A stretch of DNA of 38,101 nt, taken from the NCBI GenBank assembly GCA_903836265.1, contig CAILQK010000021.1, forward strand, positions 1 through 38,101. The letters are read 5' to 3'. Below the pieces are notes generated by a model that worked only from the letters and a program-made list of their open reading frames with translations, was not told the origin of the DNA and ran no database searches. The position numbers and the translations under genes were made by a program. This document shows positions 1 through 8,194 of the stretch, one piece after another; positions within the stretch are counted from its first letter, which is position 1; each line of letters opens with the position of its first letter. Source of the stretch: an uncultured Bacteroidota bacterium (GTDB lineage Bacteria; Bacteroidota; Bacteroidia; Chitinophagales; Saprospiraceae).

Positions 1-2
1 CG

Positions 3-455
3 TTTCTGTACACACTGTTTCTGGGTGTCCGTCCGGAACTGGTATTGCAAAAGTTGAAACAAACCGCTAACTTTGTATCCCGGTTTATGAGTCTGGATCA
101 GTGGATAGAGATATATGAGATCATCACGGCGTATTTGAGTTCTGTTTCACCCGAATTCGAACAAAAGTTCAAAGACATGAAATACGATTTTGTTACACCA
201 GCGGAGAAGGCTGCCAAGGCTTTCGAGACCAATTACATGGCTCCCCGGTTGCGCGAAGCGCACAGGAAGGGTATTGAAGAAGGTATCGAGAAAGGTATCG
301 AGAAAGGTATCGAGAAAGGTATCGAGAAAGGTATCGAACAAATCCTGAAGGCCTATATCTCGCAGCACCTTCACTTGTCGGATGAGACCATCGCCGGGCA
401 GTTCAGTGTATCGAAGGAACTGGTGCATCAGTTGCGATCGGAGCTTTCTGCCTGA
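3..455 (+). CDS. C-terminal part of Rpn-family (PD-(D/E)XK) nuclease/putative transposase, 5' end outside window
   Basis: The reading frame is open from base 3, so the gene starts upstream of the window and only about the last 150 codons are seen. A TTG at 45 could serve as a start but lies inside the open frame, so I treat the gene as truncated by the window edge. The visible part has a helical segment with an ITAYLSSVSPEFEQKF stretch, then a run of GIEK tetrapeptides, then a short helical tail. This layout is typical of Rpn-family recombination-promoting nucleases annotated as putative transposases, whose catalytic PD-(D/E)XK domain lies upstream and is not visible here. The family call is inferred from this C-terminal architecture. 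The gene has no obvious functional link with the paa operon downstream. Confidence 0.6.
   Translation, partial: FLYTLFLGVRPELVLQKLKQTANFVSRFMSLDQWIEIYEIITAYLSSVSPEFEQKFKDMKYDFVTPAEKAAKAFETNYMAPRLREAHRKGIEEGIEKGIEKGIEKGIEKGIEQILKAYISQHLHLSDETIAGQFSVSKELVHQLRSELSA
270..341 (+). repeat. 12-bp in-frame tandem repeat, six units
   Basis: Six consecutive 12-base units, consensus GGTATCGAGAAA, are in frame with the nuclease gene and encode Gly-Ile-Glu-Lys. The first (GGTATTGAAGAA) and last (GGTATCGAACAA) units are diverged and the four central units are identical. The product is a charged helical linker, and copy number could vary by slippage. Confidence 0.95.
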
Positions 456-546
456 ACGAGCTCGATCCGTTCGTATAGAATAATTCCAAAAAAGCTCATA
501 TCCTGTCCCCTATGGAGGCGGGAGGCAAACACCTTGTGTCAGCGAA

Positions 547-630
547 ATGAAAAAATATGTAGTACTGGATTTAGGAGCCATGAATGTGCGGTTCGGTATG
601 TTGAACAAATGCAGATTGATACAGCCCTGA
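547..630 (+). pseudogene. Short ORF resembling the N-terminus of a sugar-kinase/actin-fold ATPase
   Basis: An ATG at 547 opens 27 codons whose start reads MKKYVVLDLGAMNVRFGM, followed by a stop at 628-630. A beta strand followed by D-L-G-x-x-N-x-R-F-G resembles the phosphate-1 loop at the N-terminus of ROK or hexokinase-type (actin-fold) proteins. Nothing downstream continues the fold in any frame I read. It may be the residue of a deleted gene or chance, and the resemblance is by eye only. Confidence 0.25.
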
Positions 631-673
631 ATGGATCAGGTATATGAGCGAGGTGCAACCCCTCGGACGCCCC

Positions 674-701
674 CCCATACCCAATATCCCATACCCAATA
701 A
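674..701. repeat. 14-bp direct repeat, two copies
   Basis: CCCATACCCAATAT (674-687) is followed immediately by CCCATACCCAATAA (688-701), differing at the last base. It lies outside genes and just before an inverted repeat. Its function is unknown. Confidence 0.85.
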
Positions 702-702
702 T

Positions 703-719
703 TTTTAGAAATTCTAAAA
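703..719. repeat. 17-bp perfect inverted repeat
   Basis: TTTTAGAA, one A, then TTCTAAAA form a perfect 8-bp dyad with a one-base centre, about 23 bases upstream of the paa -33 box. It could bind a dimeric regulator or simply be an AT-rich palindrome. No regulator gene is adjacent. Confidence 0.6.
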
Positions 720-741
720 TCACACCTTCCCGAGCCCACAG

Positions 742-773
742 TTTGGTCGACCGCCGAAGAGTGCTTAGCTTTG
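742..773 (+). promoter_or_regulatory. Bacteroidetes-type promoter of the paa operon
   Basis: TTTG at 742-745, a 20-base spacer and TAGCTTTG at 766-773 match the Bacteroidetes primary sigma-factor consensus (TTTG at -33, TAnnTTTG at -7). Transcription would start near 780, about a dozen bases before the paaE ATG, giving a very short leader. This is the only good match upstream of the seven-gene operon. Confidence 0.75.
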
Positions 774-792
774 GCCGTCATTTGCCCTGATA

Positions 793-1857
793 ATGAAGTT
801 CTATCCAGTTAAAATCGCCACCATCCGGCAGGAAACACCGGACTGTATTTCTCTTTCACTCGATATTCCTGACGTTCTCAGGGAATATTTCCGCTATCAG
901 CCGGGGCAATACCTGACTTTCCGTGCCAGTCTGGAAGGTGAAGATGTGCGGCGCTCCTACTCGCTCTGCAGCGCTCCTTCGGAAAATGAATGGCGTGTGG
1001 CAGTAAAAAAGGTGGAAGGCGGTCTGTTCTCCACTTATGCCAATGAGAAACTCAGGGCCGGAGATATTATCGAAACGGCGCCCCCCGATGGCCGCTTTTT
1101 TCCGGAATCTCTTTCTGTACAGGAAGATCAGGATTACATCTTCTTTGCCGCGGGCTCCGGTATAACCCCCGTCATATCTATCATAAAAACGGTGCTTGAA
1201 ATGGCCCCCGGAAGCCGTGTAACCCTCATTTACGGAAACAGAAGGTCTTCCACGGTTATTTTCCGCGAAGAAATAGAAGGACTCAAAAATCGCTATCTCG
1301 GCAGGTTTCAGGTAATACATATACTAAGCCAGGAAAGGGTGGACGTGCCCTGGCAAAGCGGTCGTATTACGGCTGCCCGCCTCGATGATATGCTGGAAGT
1401 AATGCCCGAACTGCTCGAAGCCGACCAGTTCTTTGTCTGCGGTCCGGAAGAAATGATCGCCTGCGTGCGCGAAGGATTACAGTCAAGGGGGATACCCAAA
1501 GATCAGGTTCACTTCGAATTGTTCGGAACAGGCCAGAACAGACAAAAAAAATCGCAACAACCTGTGTCGGATGCTGTTATAGCTACCGCAGAAATTTGTC
1601 TGGACGGTGTACGCTTCGATGTGCCGGTTCGCGAAGGCCAGGCTCTGCTTGATGCCGCCCTTGCAACCGGGGCGGATCTGCCCTTCGCCTGCAAGGGCGG
1701 TGTATGCTGTACATGCCGGGCCAAACTGACCGAAGGAAAGGTGGAAATGGAAGCCAATTATGCACTCGACGAGGAAGAAGTAGAGTCCGGCTTTATCCTG
1801 ACCTGTCAGGCACACCCGCTCACTTCTGTCATTAAAGTAGATTTCGACATTAAATAA
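793..1857 (+). CDS. paaE: Phenylacetyl-CoA epoxidase reductase subunit PaaE
   Basis: This is a 354-residue NADPH-dependent flavin/iron-sulfur reductase that feeds electrons to the PaaABC di-iron oxygenase, which epoxidises the ring of phenylacetyl-CoA. An N-terminal ferredoxin-reductase FAD domain carries RRSYS (residues 53-57). The NAD(P) domain carries GSGITPV (121-127) and CGPEEM (216-221). A C-terminal plant-type 2Fe-2S domain has Cys300, Cys305, Cys308 and Cys338 in the expected C-x4-C-x2-C...C spacing. Length and domain order match PaaE of E. coli. The ATG at 793 follows the promoter by 19 bases and precedes the FAD domain directly. The gene is first in the operon, whereas in E. coli it follows paaD. 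Confidence 0.95.
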   Translation: MKFYPVKIATIRQETPDCISLSLDIPDVLREYFRYQPGQYLTFRASLEGEDVRRSYSLCSAPSENEWRVAVKKVEGGLFSTYANEKLRAGDIIETAPPDGRFFPESLSVQEDQDYIFFAAGSGITPVISIIKTVLEMAPGSRVTLIYGNRRSSTVIFREEIEGLKNRYLGRFQVIHILSQERVDVPWQSGRITAARLDDMLEVMPELLEADQFFVCGPEEMIACVREGLQSRGIPKDQVHFELFGTGQNRQKKSQQPVSDAVIATAEICLDGVRFDVPVREGQALLDAALATGADLPFACKGGVCCTCRAKLTEGKVEMEANYALDEEEVESGFILTCQAHPLTSVIKVDFDIK

Positions 1858-1882
1858 TGCTTTTCTAACCAAATCATCAGCC

Positions 1883-2830
1883 ATGAGTACTCAGGTTTCA
1901 CTGGAAGAACGCTTTCAGGCGCGCATTGATGCCGAACAGAAAATTGAACCCAAGGACTGGATGCCGGAGGCATACCGCAAGACGCTGATTCGCCAGATTT
2001 CACAGCACGCACACTCCGAAGTGGTTGGTATGCTCCCCGAGGGCAACTGGATTACCCGGGCTCCAAGTCTGCGCCGCAAGGTGGCCCTGCTCGCCAAGGT
2101 GCAGGATGAGGCAGGGCACGGCCTTTATCTTTATTCGGCAGCCGAAACGCTGGGTATCTCCCGCGAGGAGTTGTATAATGAACTGCTCAGCGGCAAGGCG
2201 AAATACAGCTCTATTTTCAATTACCCTACGCTCACCTGGGCCGATATGGGTGCCGTGGGCTGGCTGGTTGACGGGGCTGCTATCATGAACCAGGTCGCAC
2301 TATGCAAATGCAGCTACGGCCCGTACGCCCGCGCCATGGTGCGCGTATGCAAGGAGGAGAGCTTTCACCAGCGACAGGGTTTCGAGATTCTGCTCACACT
2401 CTCCAAAGGTACCCCCGAACAGCGCGCCATGTGTCAGGATGCCATCAACCGCTGGTGGTGGCCATCCATGATGATGTTCGGTCCGAATGACTCCGATTCT
2501 CCACACTCCGCACAGTCCATGCGCTGGAAAATCAAGCGTTATTCCAATGATACACTGCGTCAGAAGTTCGTGGATATGGCAGCTGAACAGATCAGGGTGC
2601 TCAACATGACACTGCCAGACCCCGATCTTCGCTGGAATGAAGAACGCGGCCATTACGACTTCGGCCCGATTGACTGGAATGAATTCAATGAGGTGCTGAA
2701 AGGAAACGGCCCCTGTAACCGCGAACGCCTCGCAGCCCGACGCAAGGCCTGGGAAGAGGGCGCCTGGGTACGGGAAGCCGCCATGGCTCACGCAGCCAAA
2801 AGACAACAACAGTCCGTCCAATCACACTAA
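1883..2830 (+). CDS. paaA: Phenylacetyl-CoA epoxidase catalytic subunit PaaA
   Basis: PaaA is the catalytic large subunit of the multicomponent phenylacetyl-CoA 1,2-epoxidase and holds the di-iron centre that activates O2. Its 315 residues match the family length. The carboxylate/histidine metal motifs are intact: Glu46, the Glu76-x2-His79 pair in DEAGHG, Asp130 in VDGAA, and Glu159-x2-His162 in [10 protein letters not shown]. The ligand assignment is by motif, not structure. The conserved [11 protein letters not shown] segment, typical of PaaA, follows. It lies 25 bases after paaE and directly before paaB, so co-translation in one operon is likely. Confidence 0.97.
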   Translation: MSTQVSLEERFQARIDAEQKIEPKDWMPEAYRKTLIRQISQHAHSEVVGMLPEGNWITRAPSLRRKVALLAKVQDEAGHGLYLYSAAETLGISREELYNELLSGKAKYSSIFNYPTLTWADMGAVGWLVDGAAIMNQVALCKCSYGPYARAMVRVCKEESFHQRQGFEILLTLSKGTPEQRAMCQDAINRWWWPSMMMFGPNDSDSPHSAQSMRWKIKRYSNDTLRQKFVDMAAEQIRVLNMTLPDPDLRWNEERGHYDFGPIDWNEFNEVLKGNGPCNRERLAARRKAWEEGAWVREAAMAHAAKRQQQSVQSH

Positions 2831-2842
2831 TTATTGTCAATC

Positions 2843-3133
2843 ATGGCAAATCACAGCGAATTCCCGCTTTGGGAGGTGTTTATCCGCTCTCACGGCGGAC
2901 TCAACCACAAACACGCTGGCTCTCTGCACGCCGCCGATGCACAGATGGCGCTGGAGCACGCACGCGATGTTTATACACGAAGAATGGAAGGCGTTTCCAT
3001 CTGGGTAGTGCCATCAGCAGCTATCACTGCATCCGATCCCGCTGATACAGATCCCTTCTTCGAGCCGGCAAAAGACAAGATTTACAGGCATCCTACTTTC
3101 TACGATATTCCGGAAGGGCTCAAACACATGTAA
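2843..3133 (+). CDS. paaB: Phenylacetyl-CoA epoxidase subunit PaaB
   Basis: This small (96-residue) non-catalytic subunit of the phenylacetyl-CoA epoxidase is recognised by its start, FPLWEVFIRSHGGLNHKHAG, and by the HAADAQMALEHARDVYTRR segment. PaaB is thought to bridge the oxygenase core to the PaaE reductase. A TTG three codons upstream (2834) is in frame, but the ATG at 2843 begins the conserved sequence and leaves 12 bases after the paaA stop. It sits between paaA and paaC in the usual A-B-C order. Confidence 0.95.
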   Translation: MANHSEFPLWEVFIRSHGGLNHKHAGSLHAADAQMALEHARDVYTRRMEGVSIWVVPSAAITASDPADTDPFFEPAKDKIYRHPTFYDIPEGLKHM

Positions 3134-3153
3134 TCACCCCGAAACAGCTCTTT

Positions 3154-3894
3154 ATGCGCGATTTTCTGTTGCTCCTTGCCGATAATACGCAGATTCTCGG
3201 TCACCGCCTCGGTGAATGGTGCGGCCACGGACCCGAACTCGAAATTGATATGGCCATGACAAATCTGGCACTCGATCTTGTCGGTCAGTCCCGAAATTAT
3301 TATCAGTACCTGGCAGAACTGGAAGGCAAGGGCCGTACGGAAGATGACCTTGCCTATCTCCGCGATGCCCGAGAATTCCGAAACTGCCTGCTGGTGGAGC
3401 AACCCAACGGCGATTTCGCCCGTACGGTTGCCCGCAATTTTCTCTTCGACTCGTGGCATTTTTTCTTCCTGCAGGCACTTTGTAACAGTAACGACGAACG
3501 ACTGGCTGCTATCGCCGCCAAATCCCTGAAGGAGGTGACATATCACCTGCGCTGGAGCAGCGAATGGGTCATCAGGCTCGGTGATGGTACCGAAGAGAGT
3601 CATCGCAGAATTCAGGATGCCTTTGACCATCTCTGGACCTACCGCGGTGAATTGCTGACACCCGCTCCATTCGAAACAGAAGCTGCAAGTGCCGGTTATG
3701 GTGTTGATCTCCACTCTATAAAGCCGCTGACAGAAGATAAACTGGCAGATATCCTGTATCAGGCAACACTCAGACGCCCCGAAGACGGATGGATGCAGTC
3801 GGGAGGTAAAACCGGTCGCCACTCCGAACATCTGGGATACCTGCTCGCAGAAATGCAGTATGTACAGCGTGCTTATCCCAACTCTGTCTGGTAA
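3154..3894 (+). CDS. paaC: Phenylacetyl-CoA epoxidase structural subunit PaaC
   Basis: PaaC is a ferritin-fold partner of PaaA that has lost catalytic metal binding and stabilises the hydroxylase heterocomplex. The 246-residue product shows the family features RLGEWCGHGPELEIDMA near the N-terminus, YLRDAREFRNCLLVEQPNGD in the middle, and EVTYHLRWSSEWVIRLGDGT, followed by a C-terminal GRHSEHLGYLLAEMQ helix. It begins 20 bases after paaB and ends 4 bases before paaD, consistent with operon expression. Confidence 0.96.
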   Translation: MRDFLLLLADNTQILGHRLGEWCGHGPELEIDMAMTNLALDLVGQSRNYYQYLAELEGKGRTEDDLAYLRDAREFRNCLLVEQPNGDFARTVARNFLFDSWHFFFLQALCNSNDERLAAIAAKSLKEVTYHLRWSSEWVIRLGDGTEESHRRIQDAFDHLWTYRGELLTPAPFETEAASAGYGVDLHSIKPLTEDKLADILYQATLRRPEDGWMQSGGKTGRHSEHLGYLLAEMQYVQRAYPNSVW

Positions 3895-3898
3895 CTCA

Positions 3899-4468
3899 AT
3901 GAATACAAAAATACAGCAGGTGTGTATCAGCGACCTGTGGAACTGGCTCGAAACGGTGGTTGATCCGGAAATACCGGTGCTGACCATCCTCGATATGGGT
4001 ATCGTCAGGCGTATCGAAATCAGAGATAATGGACAACTCACAATCTCCGACCTCGAAGGACGTACGAACGCAAATGTGCCTGTCAATCCCGAAAACGCCC
4101 GCTTGCTGGTGTTTGTCACACCCACCTATACCGGTTGCCCCGCCATGAATATGATCGGAGCACACATACGTCTGGAACTGGCCGCTCACGGATTCAGTGA
4201 CGTCACCGTCAGGGAGGTGCTCCAGCCCGCCTGGACAACCGACTGGATTCCCGAGTCAGCCCGGCACAAACTCAGGGAGTACGGTATCGCTCCGCCCGAA
4301 CAGGAAGCCAGAATCGAACGACTGCTGTTCTCCGAGGTTTCGGTCACTTGCCCCCGATGCCAGTCGCGCAATACCGAAAAACTCGCCGAATATGGCTCAA
4401 CTGCCTGCAAGGCGCTCTATCGCTGCAAGGATTGTCTGGAACCTTTCGATTACTTTAAATGCCATTAA
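3899..4468 (+). CDS. paaD: Phenylacetate degradation protein PaaD (MIP18/DUF59 Fe-S maturation factor)
   Basis: PaaD is required for an active PaaABCE complex and is believed to help mature or insert its metal or Fe-S centres. The 189-residue product has an N-terminal MIP18 (DUF59) domain with VDPEIPVLTILDMGIVR (about residues 21-37) and TPTYTGCPAM. A C-terminal zinc-ribbon-like module has CPRC and CKDC pairs and ends in FDYFKCH, as in PaaD proteins. The open frame reaches back to 3860 inside paaC, but the ATG at 3899 fits both the family start and the intergenic spacing. Its stop overlaps the next start as TAATG. Confidence 0.94.
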   Translation: MNTKIQQVCISDLWNWLETVVDPEIPVLTILDMGIVRRIEIRDNGQLTISDLEGRTNANVPVNPENARLLVFVTPTYTGCPAMNMIGAHIRLELAAHGFSDVTVREVLQPAWTTDWIPESARHKLREYGIAPPEQEARIERLLFSEVSVTCPRCQSRNTEKLAEYGSTACKALYRCKDCLEPFDYFKCH

Positions 4469-4884
4469 TGATGACTATACCCGAACAGGTAGCAGCCAGA
4501 ATGATGTCGAAAGACGCCTTCAGCCAGTGGATGGGCCTGGAGATAACAGGTACAGGGCCCGGCTGGTGCCGGCTGAAGTTTGTCGTGAAACCAGATATGC
4601 TCAACGGCTTCGACATTATTCATGGCGGGGTAGTGTTCGCTGCCAGCGACTCCTGCTTCGCCTTTGCCTGCAACTCGCACGGGCGCATTGCGCTCGCGCT
4701 CGAGGTATCCATCTCTTTCACCAGATCTGCTAAGGAAGGTGAAACGCTGTTTGTTGAAGCCAGGGAGCTGCATCTCGGCAACAAAACCAGCGTATATGAA
4801 ATTACAACCACCAACGAATCCGGCGAAACGGTAGCTATTTTCAAGGGCACCGCTTACCGCACATCCAAAGAAGTTTTAAGCTGA
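4468..4884 (+). CDS. paaI: PaaI-family hotdog thioesterase
   Basis: This acyl-CoA thioesterase of the hotdog fold is thought to rescue the phenylacetate pathway by hydrolysing dead-end CoA esters, so freeing CoA. About 138 residues include the PaaI signature HGGVVFAASDSCFAFACNS, where the HGG loop and following Asp form the active site. The remaining strands, such as LALEVSISFTRSAKEGETL, match the fold. An ATG at 4468 overlaps the paaD stop (TAATG), implying translational coupling. ATGs at 4459 and 4471 are in frame and cannot be excluded. The gene precedes the thiolase by 7 bases. Confidence 0.92.
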   Translation: MMTIPEQVAARMMSKDAFSQWMGLEITGTGPGWCRLKFVVKPDMLNGFDIIHGGVVFAASDSCFAFACNSHGRIALALEVSISFTRSAKEGETLFVEARELHLGNKTSVYEITTTNESGETVAIFKGTAYRTSKEVLS

Positions 4885-4891
4885 ATTTATT

Positions 4892-6097
4892 ATGCAACAC
4901 GCATTTGTCGTTGACGGTGTACGTACGCCGATAGGTAATTTCTCAGGTTCGCTTTCTGCAGTCAGGCCCGACGATATGCTGGCGCTCGTGCTGCGCCAGC
5001 TCATGTCCCGCTACCCGGGTATCGATCCGCGTGAACTGGGCGATGTCGTCATCGGCTGTGCCAATCAGGCCGGAGAAGACAACCGGAATGTAGCCCGCAT
5101 GTCGGTGTTGCTGGCCGGTTTGCCGGTAGAGGTGCCTGCACAGACTGTGAACCGCCTGTGCGCTTCAGGTTTGTCGGCTGCCATAGACGCCGCACGGGTT
5201 ATCCAGACCGGCGATGCAGATCTGATGATAGCAGGAGGGGTGGATAATATGACACGCGCGCCCTGGGTGATATCCAAAACATCTGCTCCTTTCGGCCGTG
5301 ATGCCCAGATGTTCGATTCCTCGTTCGGATGGCGTTTTGTCAATCCGGCCATGAAGGAACTCTACGGCGTTGACGCCATGGGCGACACTGCCGAAAATCT
5401 GGCTGAACGTGATGGAATAAATCGTGCCGATCAGGATTTGTTTGCACTTCGCTCTCAACAAAAGGCCGCCGCCGCCTGGCAGAATGGCCGTTTGTCACGG
5501 GAAGTTGTACCGGTAGTACTGCCTCAGAAAAAGGGTGATCCGGTTGTGTTCGACCGCGACGAGTTTGTGAAGCCAGGCACAACTGCCGATGGACTGGCAA
5601 AACTGCGCCCGGCGTTCCGGAAGGATGGATCAGTGACAGCAGGTAACGCATCAGGTCTGAATGACGGAGCTGCTGCCCTGTTGCTTGCATCCGCATCTGC
5701 CTGTGAAAAATACCGGCTGAAACCGCTGGCACGTATTGTTTCGTCGGCTGTAGCAGGCGTTGAACCCCGTATTATGGGAATTGGACCGGTTCCCGCCAGT
5801 CTGAAAGCACTGGAAAGAGCCGGCCTGTCTGTAAGCGACATGGATGTTATCGAACTGAACGAGGCTTTTGCAGCACAGTCGCTCGCGTGTACACGCGCAC
5901 TCGGACTTGCCGACGACGACCCGCGAGTGAATCCAAACGGTGGCGCCATTGCACTCGGCCATCCGCTCGGCATGAGTGGCGCCCGTATTCTTTATTCTGC
6001 AGCACTTGAACTTTCGCTCACAGGAAAACGGTACGCGCTCGTGACTATGTGTATCGGGGTAGGGCAGGGGTACGCCGTAGTACTGGAGAGGGTGTAA
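4892..6097 (+). CDS. paaJ: 3-oxoadipyl-CoA / 3-oxo-5,6-dehydrosuberyl-CoA thiolase
   Basis: This 401-residue thiolase II-type enzyme cleaves beta-ketoacyl-CoA thioesters. The nucleophilic cysteine is Cys90 in [10 protein letters not shown], the NEAFAAQ and [10 protein letters not shown] motifs carry the active-site Asn and His, and the second catalytic Cys is in the terminal CIGVGQG. The N-terminal [20 protein letters not shown] run is characteristic of the PaaJ/PcaF group. In the paa context it should catalyse both thiolytic steps after ring opening, ending in acetyl-CoA and succinyl-CoA. PcaF (beta-ketoadipate pathway) is the alternative name, but its position at the end of the paa operon favours PaaJ. 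A terminator follows within 10 bases. Confidence 0.93.
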   Translation: MQHAFVVDGVRTPIGNFSGSLSAVRPDDMLALVLRQLMSRYPGIDPRELGDVVIGCANQAGEDNRNVARMSVLLAGLPVEVPAQTVNRLCASGLSAAIDAARVIQTGDADLMIAGGVDNMTRAPWVISKTSAPFGRDAQMFDSSFGWRFVNPAMKELYGVDAMGDTAENLAERDGINRADQDLFALRSQQKAAAAWQNGRLSREVVPVVLPQKKGDPVVFDRDEFVKPGTTADGLAKLRPAFRKDGSVTAGNASGLNDGAAALLLASASACEKYRLKPLARIVSSAVAGVEPRIMGIGPVPASLKALERAGLSVSDMDVIELNEAFAAQSLACTRALGLADDDPRVNPNGGAIALGHPLGMSGARILYSAALELSLTGKRYALVTMCIGVGQGYAVVLERV

Positions 6098-6103
6098 TAT
6101 GAA

Positions 6104-6145
6104 AAACGCAACTATCTGTATATCAGATAATTGCGTTTATTTTTT
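6104..6145. terminator. Bidirectional rho-independent terminator
   Basis: A 15-bp stem (6104-6118 with 6124-6138, one C/A mismatch on the plus strand and a G-T wobble on the minus) encloses a 5-base loop. A T-run follows at 6140-6145, and an A-run at 6102-6106 acts as a T-run on the other strand. It sits between paaJ and the minus-strand tRNA-Pro and can end both transcripts. Confidence 0.9.
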
Positions 6146-6146
6146 G

Positions 6147-6220
6147 TCGGGATACCAGGATTCGAACCTGGGACCCCCTGCTCCCAAAGCAGGTGCGCTA
6201 CCGGACTGCGCTACATCCCG
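6147..6220 (-). tRNA. tRNA-Pro (anticodon TGG)
   Basis: Read on the minus strand, the 74-base sequence starts CGGGATG and ends TATCCCG plus discriminator A, pairing as a 7-bp acceptor stem with one G-T. The anticodon arm is CCTGC-TTTGGGA-GCAGG, giving anticodon TGG. The T arm has CCAGG-TTCGAAT-CCTGG. The 3' CCA is not encoded. It lies 48 bases downstream of galK on the same strand and could be co-transcribed with it. Confidence 0.95.
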
Positions 6221-6268
6221 AATCCCCTTTTTTCAAACGGGAGCGCAAAGGTAAAATCCTTTTGGTAA

Positions 6269-7441
6269 CTATCCAACATTTTCATTGAAAATCTGCAAAA
6301 TCTGTGCCCCATCCGAAATTTTGACTGGCAGAACGCGCATGTGGAGTCCAAACCGTGCAAAATATGCCGATTTAACCCGCTCAATTTCATTGTCAGGTGT
6401 TGATATTTTCAGCAGATTGATGGTGCAACCACCAAAGCCACCCCCCATTTGCCGCGAGCCAGCGGCTATACCACGCATGCTGTCTACAAGAAAGCTGGTT
6501 TCTTCCACGCATACCTCGTACAGATCCTGCAGCCCGGCATGACTCTGGTACATCAGCGCTCCTGCCATTTCCGTATTACCCGTCTCCAGTGCCCTGCAAA
6601 ATGCATTTACCCGTTCGTTTTCTTCAGTCACGAACAGGCAGCGCCTGAATATATTGTCTGGCATGACATCTGCATGTTCATACACTGTGGCTGGTGTTGC
6701 ATCCCGCAAGCTGCGAATCTCCGGGTATTTCTTTTGCAATATGCCGACGCCTGTCTCACATTCTTTTCTTCGGGTATTATACTCTGAACTCACAAGCTGG
6801 TGCTGTACTCTGCTGTCAAAAAGCACCAGGCGGTATTCGTCGCCGGGGAAGGGTGAGTATGTGTATTCGAGGCTGCGGCAATCGAGCCTGAGCACGTGAT
6901 CATGCCTGCCCATCAGAGAGGCAAACATATCCATAATTCCGCATTGAGTTCCCACGAAGTTGTTTTCGGCGCGTTGCGCAAGACGCGCCATCCCGGGCCT
7001 CGACAAGCCCTGATTCATCAGCTCGGTAAGAGCAAGCAGCACAGCGCTGATCAGTGCCGCAGATGACGAAAGCCCTGCTCCCTGAGGAATGCTGCCCCCG
7101 ATTACAAGATTGATGCCGCCCGGATCAAGACCTTCTCGCTTCAGCTCACTGATTGCTCCCATCGGGTAATTCGCCCACCAGTCCCGGGGGGCAACTGCCG
7201 TTTTCAACTCCCTGGTTGAAAAAGAAGAATCGTATTCAGCTGCATAAAAGTGATATTCCCCGGTTTCGTTCCTGCCGGCAGCAACCAGTACAGACTGCCC
7301 GATAGCCGCCGGCAACACAAATCCTTCATTGTAGTCGGTGTGTTCCCCGATCAGGTTGACCCTGCCCGGCGCTCTGGCGATGATTTCCGGATTTGTGCCG
7401 AAATAGCTGTAAAATATGTCGAAAATTGCTTCTTTATCCAC
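6269..7441 (-). CDS. galK: Galactokinase GalK
   Basis: GalK phosphorylates alpha-D-galactose at C1 with ATP, the first committed step of the Leloir pathway in the cytoplasm. The 390-residue product has the galactokinase signature GRVNLIGEHTDYNEGFVLP near the N-terminus, the GHMP-kinase ATP loop IPQGAGLSSSAAL, and the C-terminal MGGGFGGCTINLL glycine motif. Length matches bacterial GalK. No other Leloir gene is nearby. It starts one base after the folE stop, so the two are almost certainly co-transcribed, although their functions are unrelated. Confidence 0.95.
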   Translation of the reverse strand: MDKEAIFDIFYSYFGTNPEIIARAPGRVNLIGEHTDYNEGFVLPAAIGQSVLVAAGRNETGEYHFYAAEYDSSFSTRELKTAVAPRDWWANYPMGAISELKREGLDPGGINLVIGGSIPQGAGLSSSAALISAVLLALTELMNQGLSRPGMARLAQRAENNFVGTQCGIMDMFASLMGRHDHVLRLDCRSLEYTYSPFPGDEYRLVLFDSRVQHQLVSSEYNTRRKECETGVGILQKKYPEIRSLRDATPATVYEHADVMPDNIFRRCLFVTEENERVNAFCRALETGNTEMAGALMYQSHAGLQDLYEVCVEETSFLVDSMRGIAAGSRQMGGGFGGCTINLLKISTPDNEIERVKSAYFARFGLHMRVLPVKISDGAQILQIFNENVG

Positions 7442-7442
7442 A

Positions 7443-8039
7443 TTACATCAGCTTTGCTCCAATGAGACGCAAAAACTCCTCGCGGGTAGGTGTTCTCAGG
7501 AACTCACCGGTAAAGGCCGAGGTGGTGGTGGACGAGTTTTGCTTTTGTACGCCCCGGATCATCATGCACATGTGCTGTGCTTCGATGACTACTGCTACCC
7601 CCATGGGTTTCAGCGTTTCCTGTATGACATCGCGTATCTCCAGCGTAAGGCGTTCCTGTACCTGCAAGCGCCTTGAAAAAATATCCACTACCCGCGGAAT
7701 CTTGCTCAGTCCCACAATATGCCCGTTGGGAATATATGCTACATGCGCCTTTCCGAAAAAGGGCAACATGTGATGCTCGCACATGGAGTAGAGCTCAATA
7801 TCCTTGACAATGACCATTTCACGGTAATCCTCCCGGAACATGGCCGACCTGAGTACAGCAGAGGCATCCTGTTCGTATCCCTGGGTCAGAAATTGCATTG
7901 CCTTGGCAGCACGTTCGGGTGTTTTTAAAAGGCCCTCGCGAGAGGTATCTTCTCCCACTCCGCCAAGGATGCCGTGGTAATGCGTGGTGAGCTGCCCGGT
8001 CTGCTCGGGGTCGTAGTGGTCGTTCTTTCTGTAAGACAT
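7443..8039 (-). CDS. folE: GTP cyclohydrolase I FolE
   Basis: FolE converts GTP to 7,8-dihydroneopterin triphosphate, the first step of folate (and pterin) synthesis. The 198-residue protein shows the type IA features TPERAAKAM, the zinc-binding [20 protein letters not shown] with Cys and His ligands, [20 protein letters not shown], and HMCMMIRG carrying the second zinc Cys. It is the upstream gene of the folE-galK pair. The 178 bases to the divergent kinase gene contain no clear TAnnTTTG box on this strand. Confidence 0.96.
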   Translation of the reverse strand: MSYRKNDHYDPEQTGQLTTHYHGILGGVGEDTSREGLLKTPERAAKAMQFLTQGYEQDASAVLRSAMFREDYREMVIVKDIELYSMCEHHMLPFFGKAHVAYIPNGHIVGLSKIPRVVDIFSRRLQVQERLTLEIRDVIQETLKPMGVAVVIEAQHMCMMIRGVQKQNSSTTTSAFTGEFLRTPTREEFLRLIGAKLM

Positions 8040-8194
8040 GCATAAACAGCGTCTGAATTAATGCGTGAGCAGCAAACGCTTTAATATAAACATCTGCTGC
8101 TGCGGAATAGTTGCAGTTTGATGAAGTATATGCTCTTGATCCGGGGTAATTCATCATTAATCTAAAAAAAAGTTGCTTGTATCCGGATGATTCA

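Larger units (their letters stand above)
456..792. other. Intergenic region between nuclease and paa operon
   Basis: This stretch of 337 bases has no convincing intact gene. It holds a 27-codon relic-like ORF (547-630), a 14-bp direct repeat (674-701), a 17-bp inverted repeat (703-719) and the paa promoter (742-773). A bulged stem (436-445 with 459-467) spans the stop codon of the upstream gene and could be a weak terminator, but it lacks a T-run. Confidence 0.6.

Noticed and set aside
270-341. Resemblance to a CRISPR array
   Set aside because: Units are contiguous 12-mers without spacers, in frame and coding for a helical linker, so this is a coding tandem repeat.
3100-4125. Minus-strand open frame (341 codons) opposite paaC and paaD
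   Set aside because: The plus-strand genes have clear family motifs and operon spacing; the opposite translation has none.
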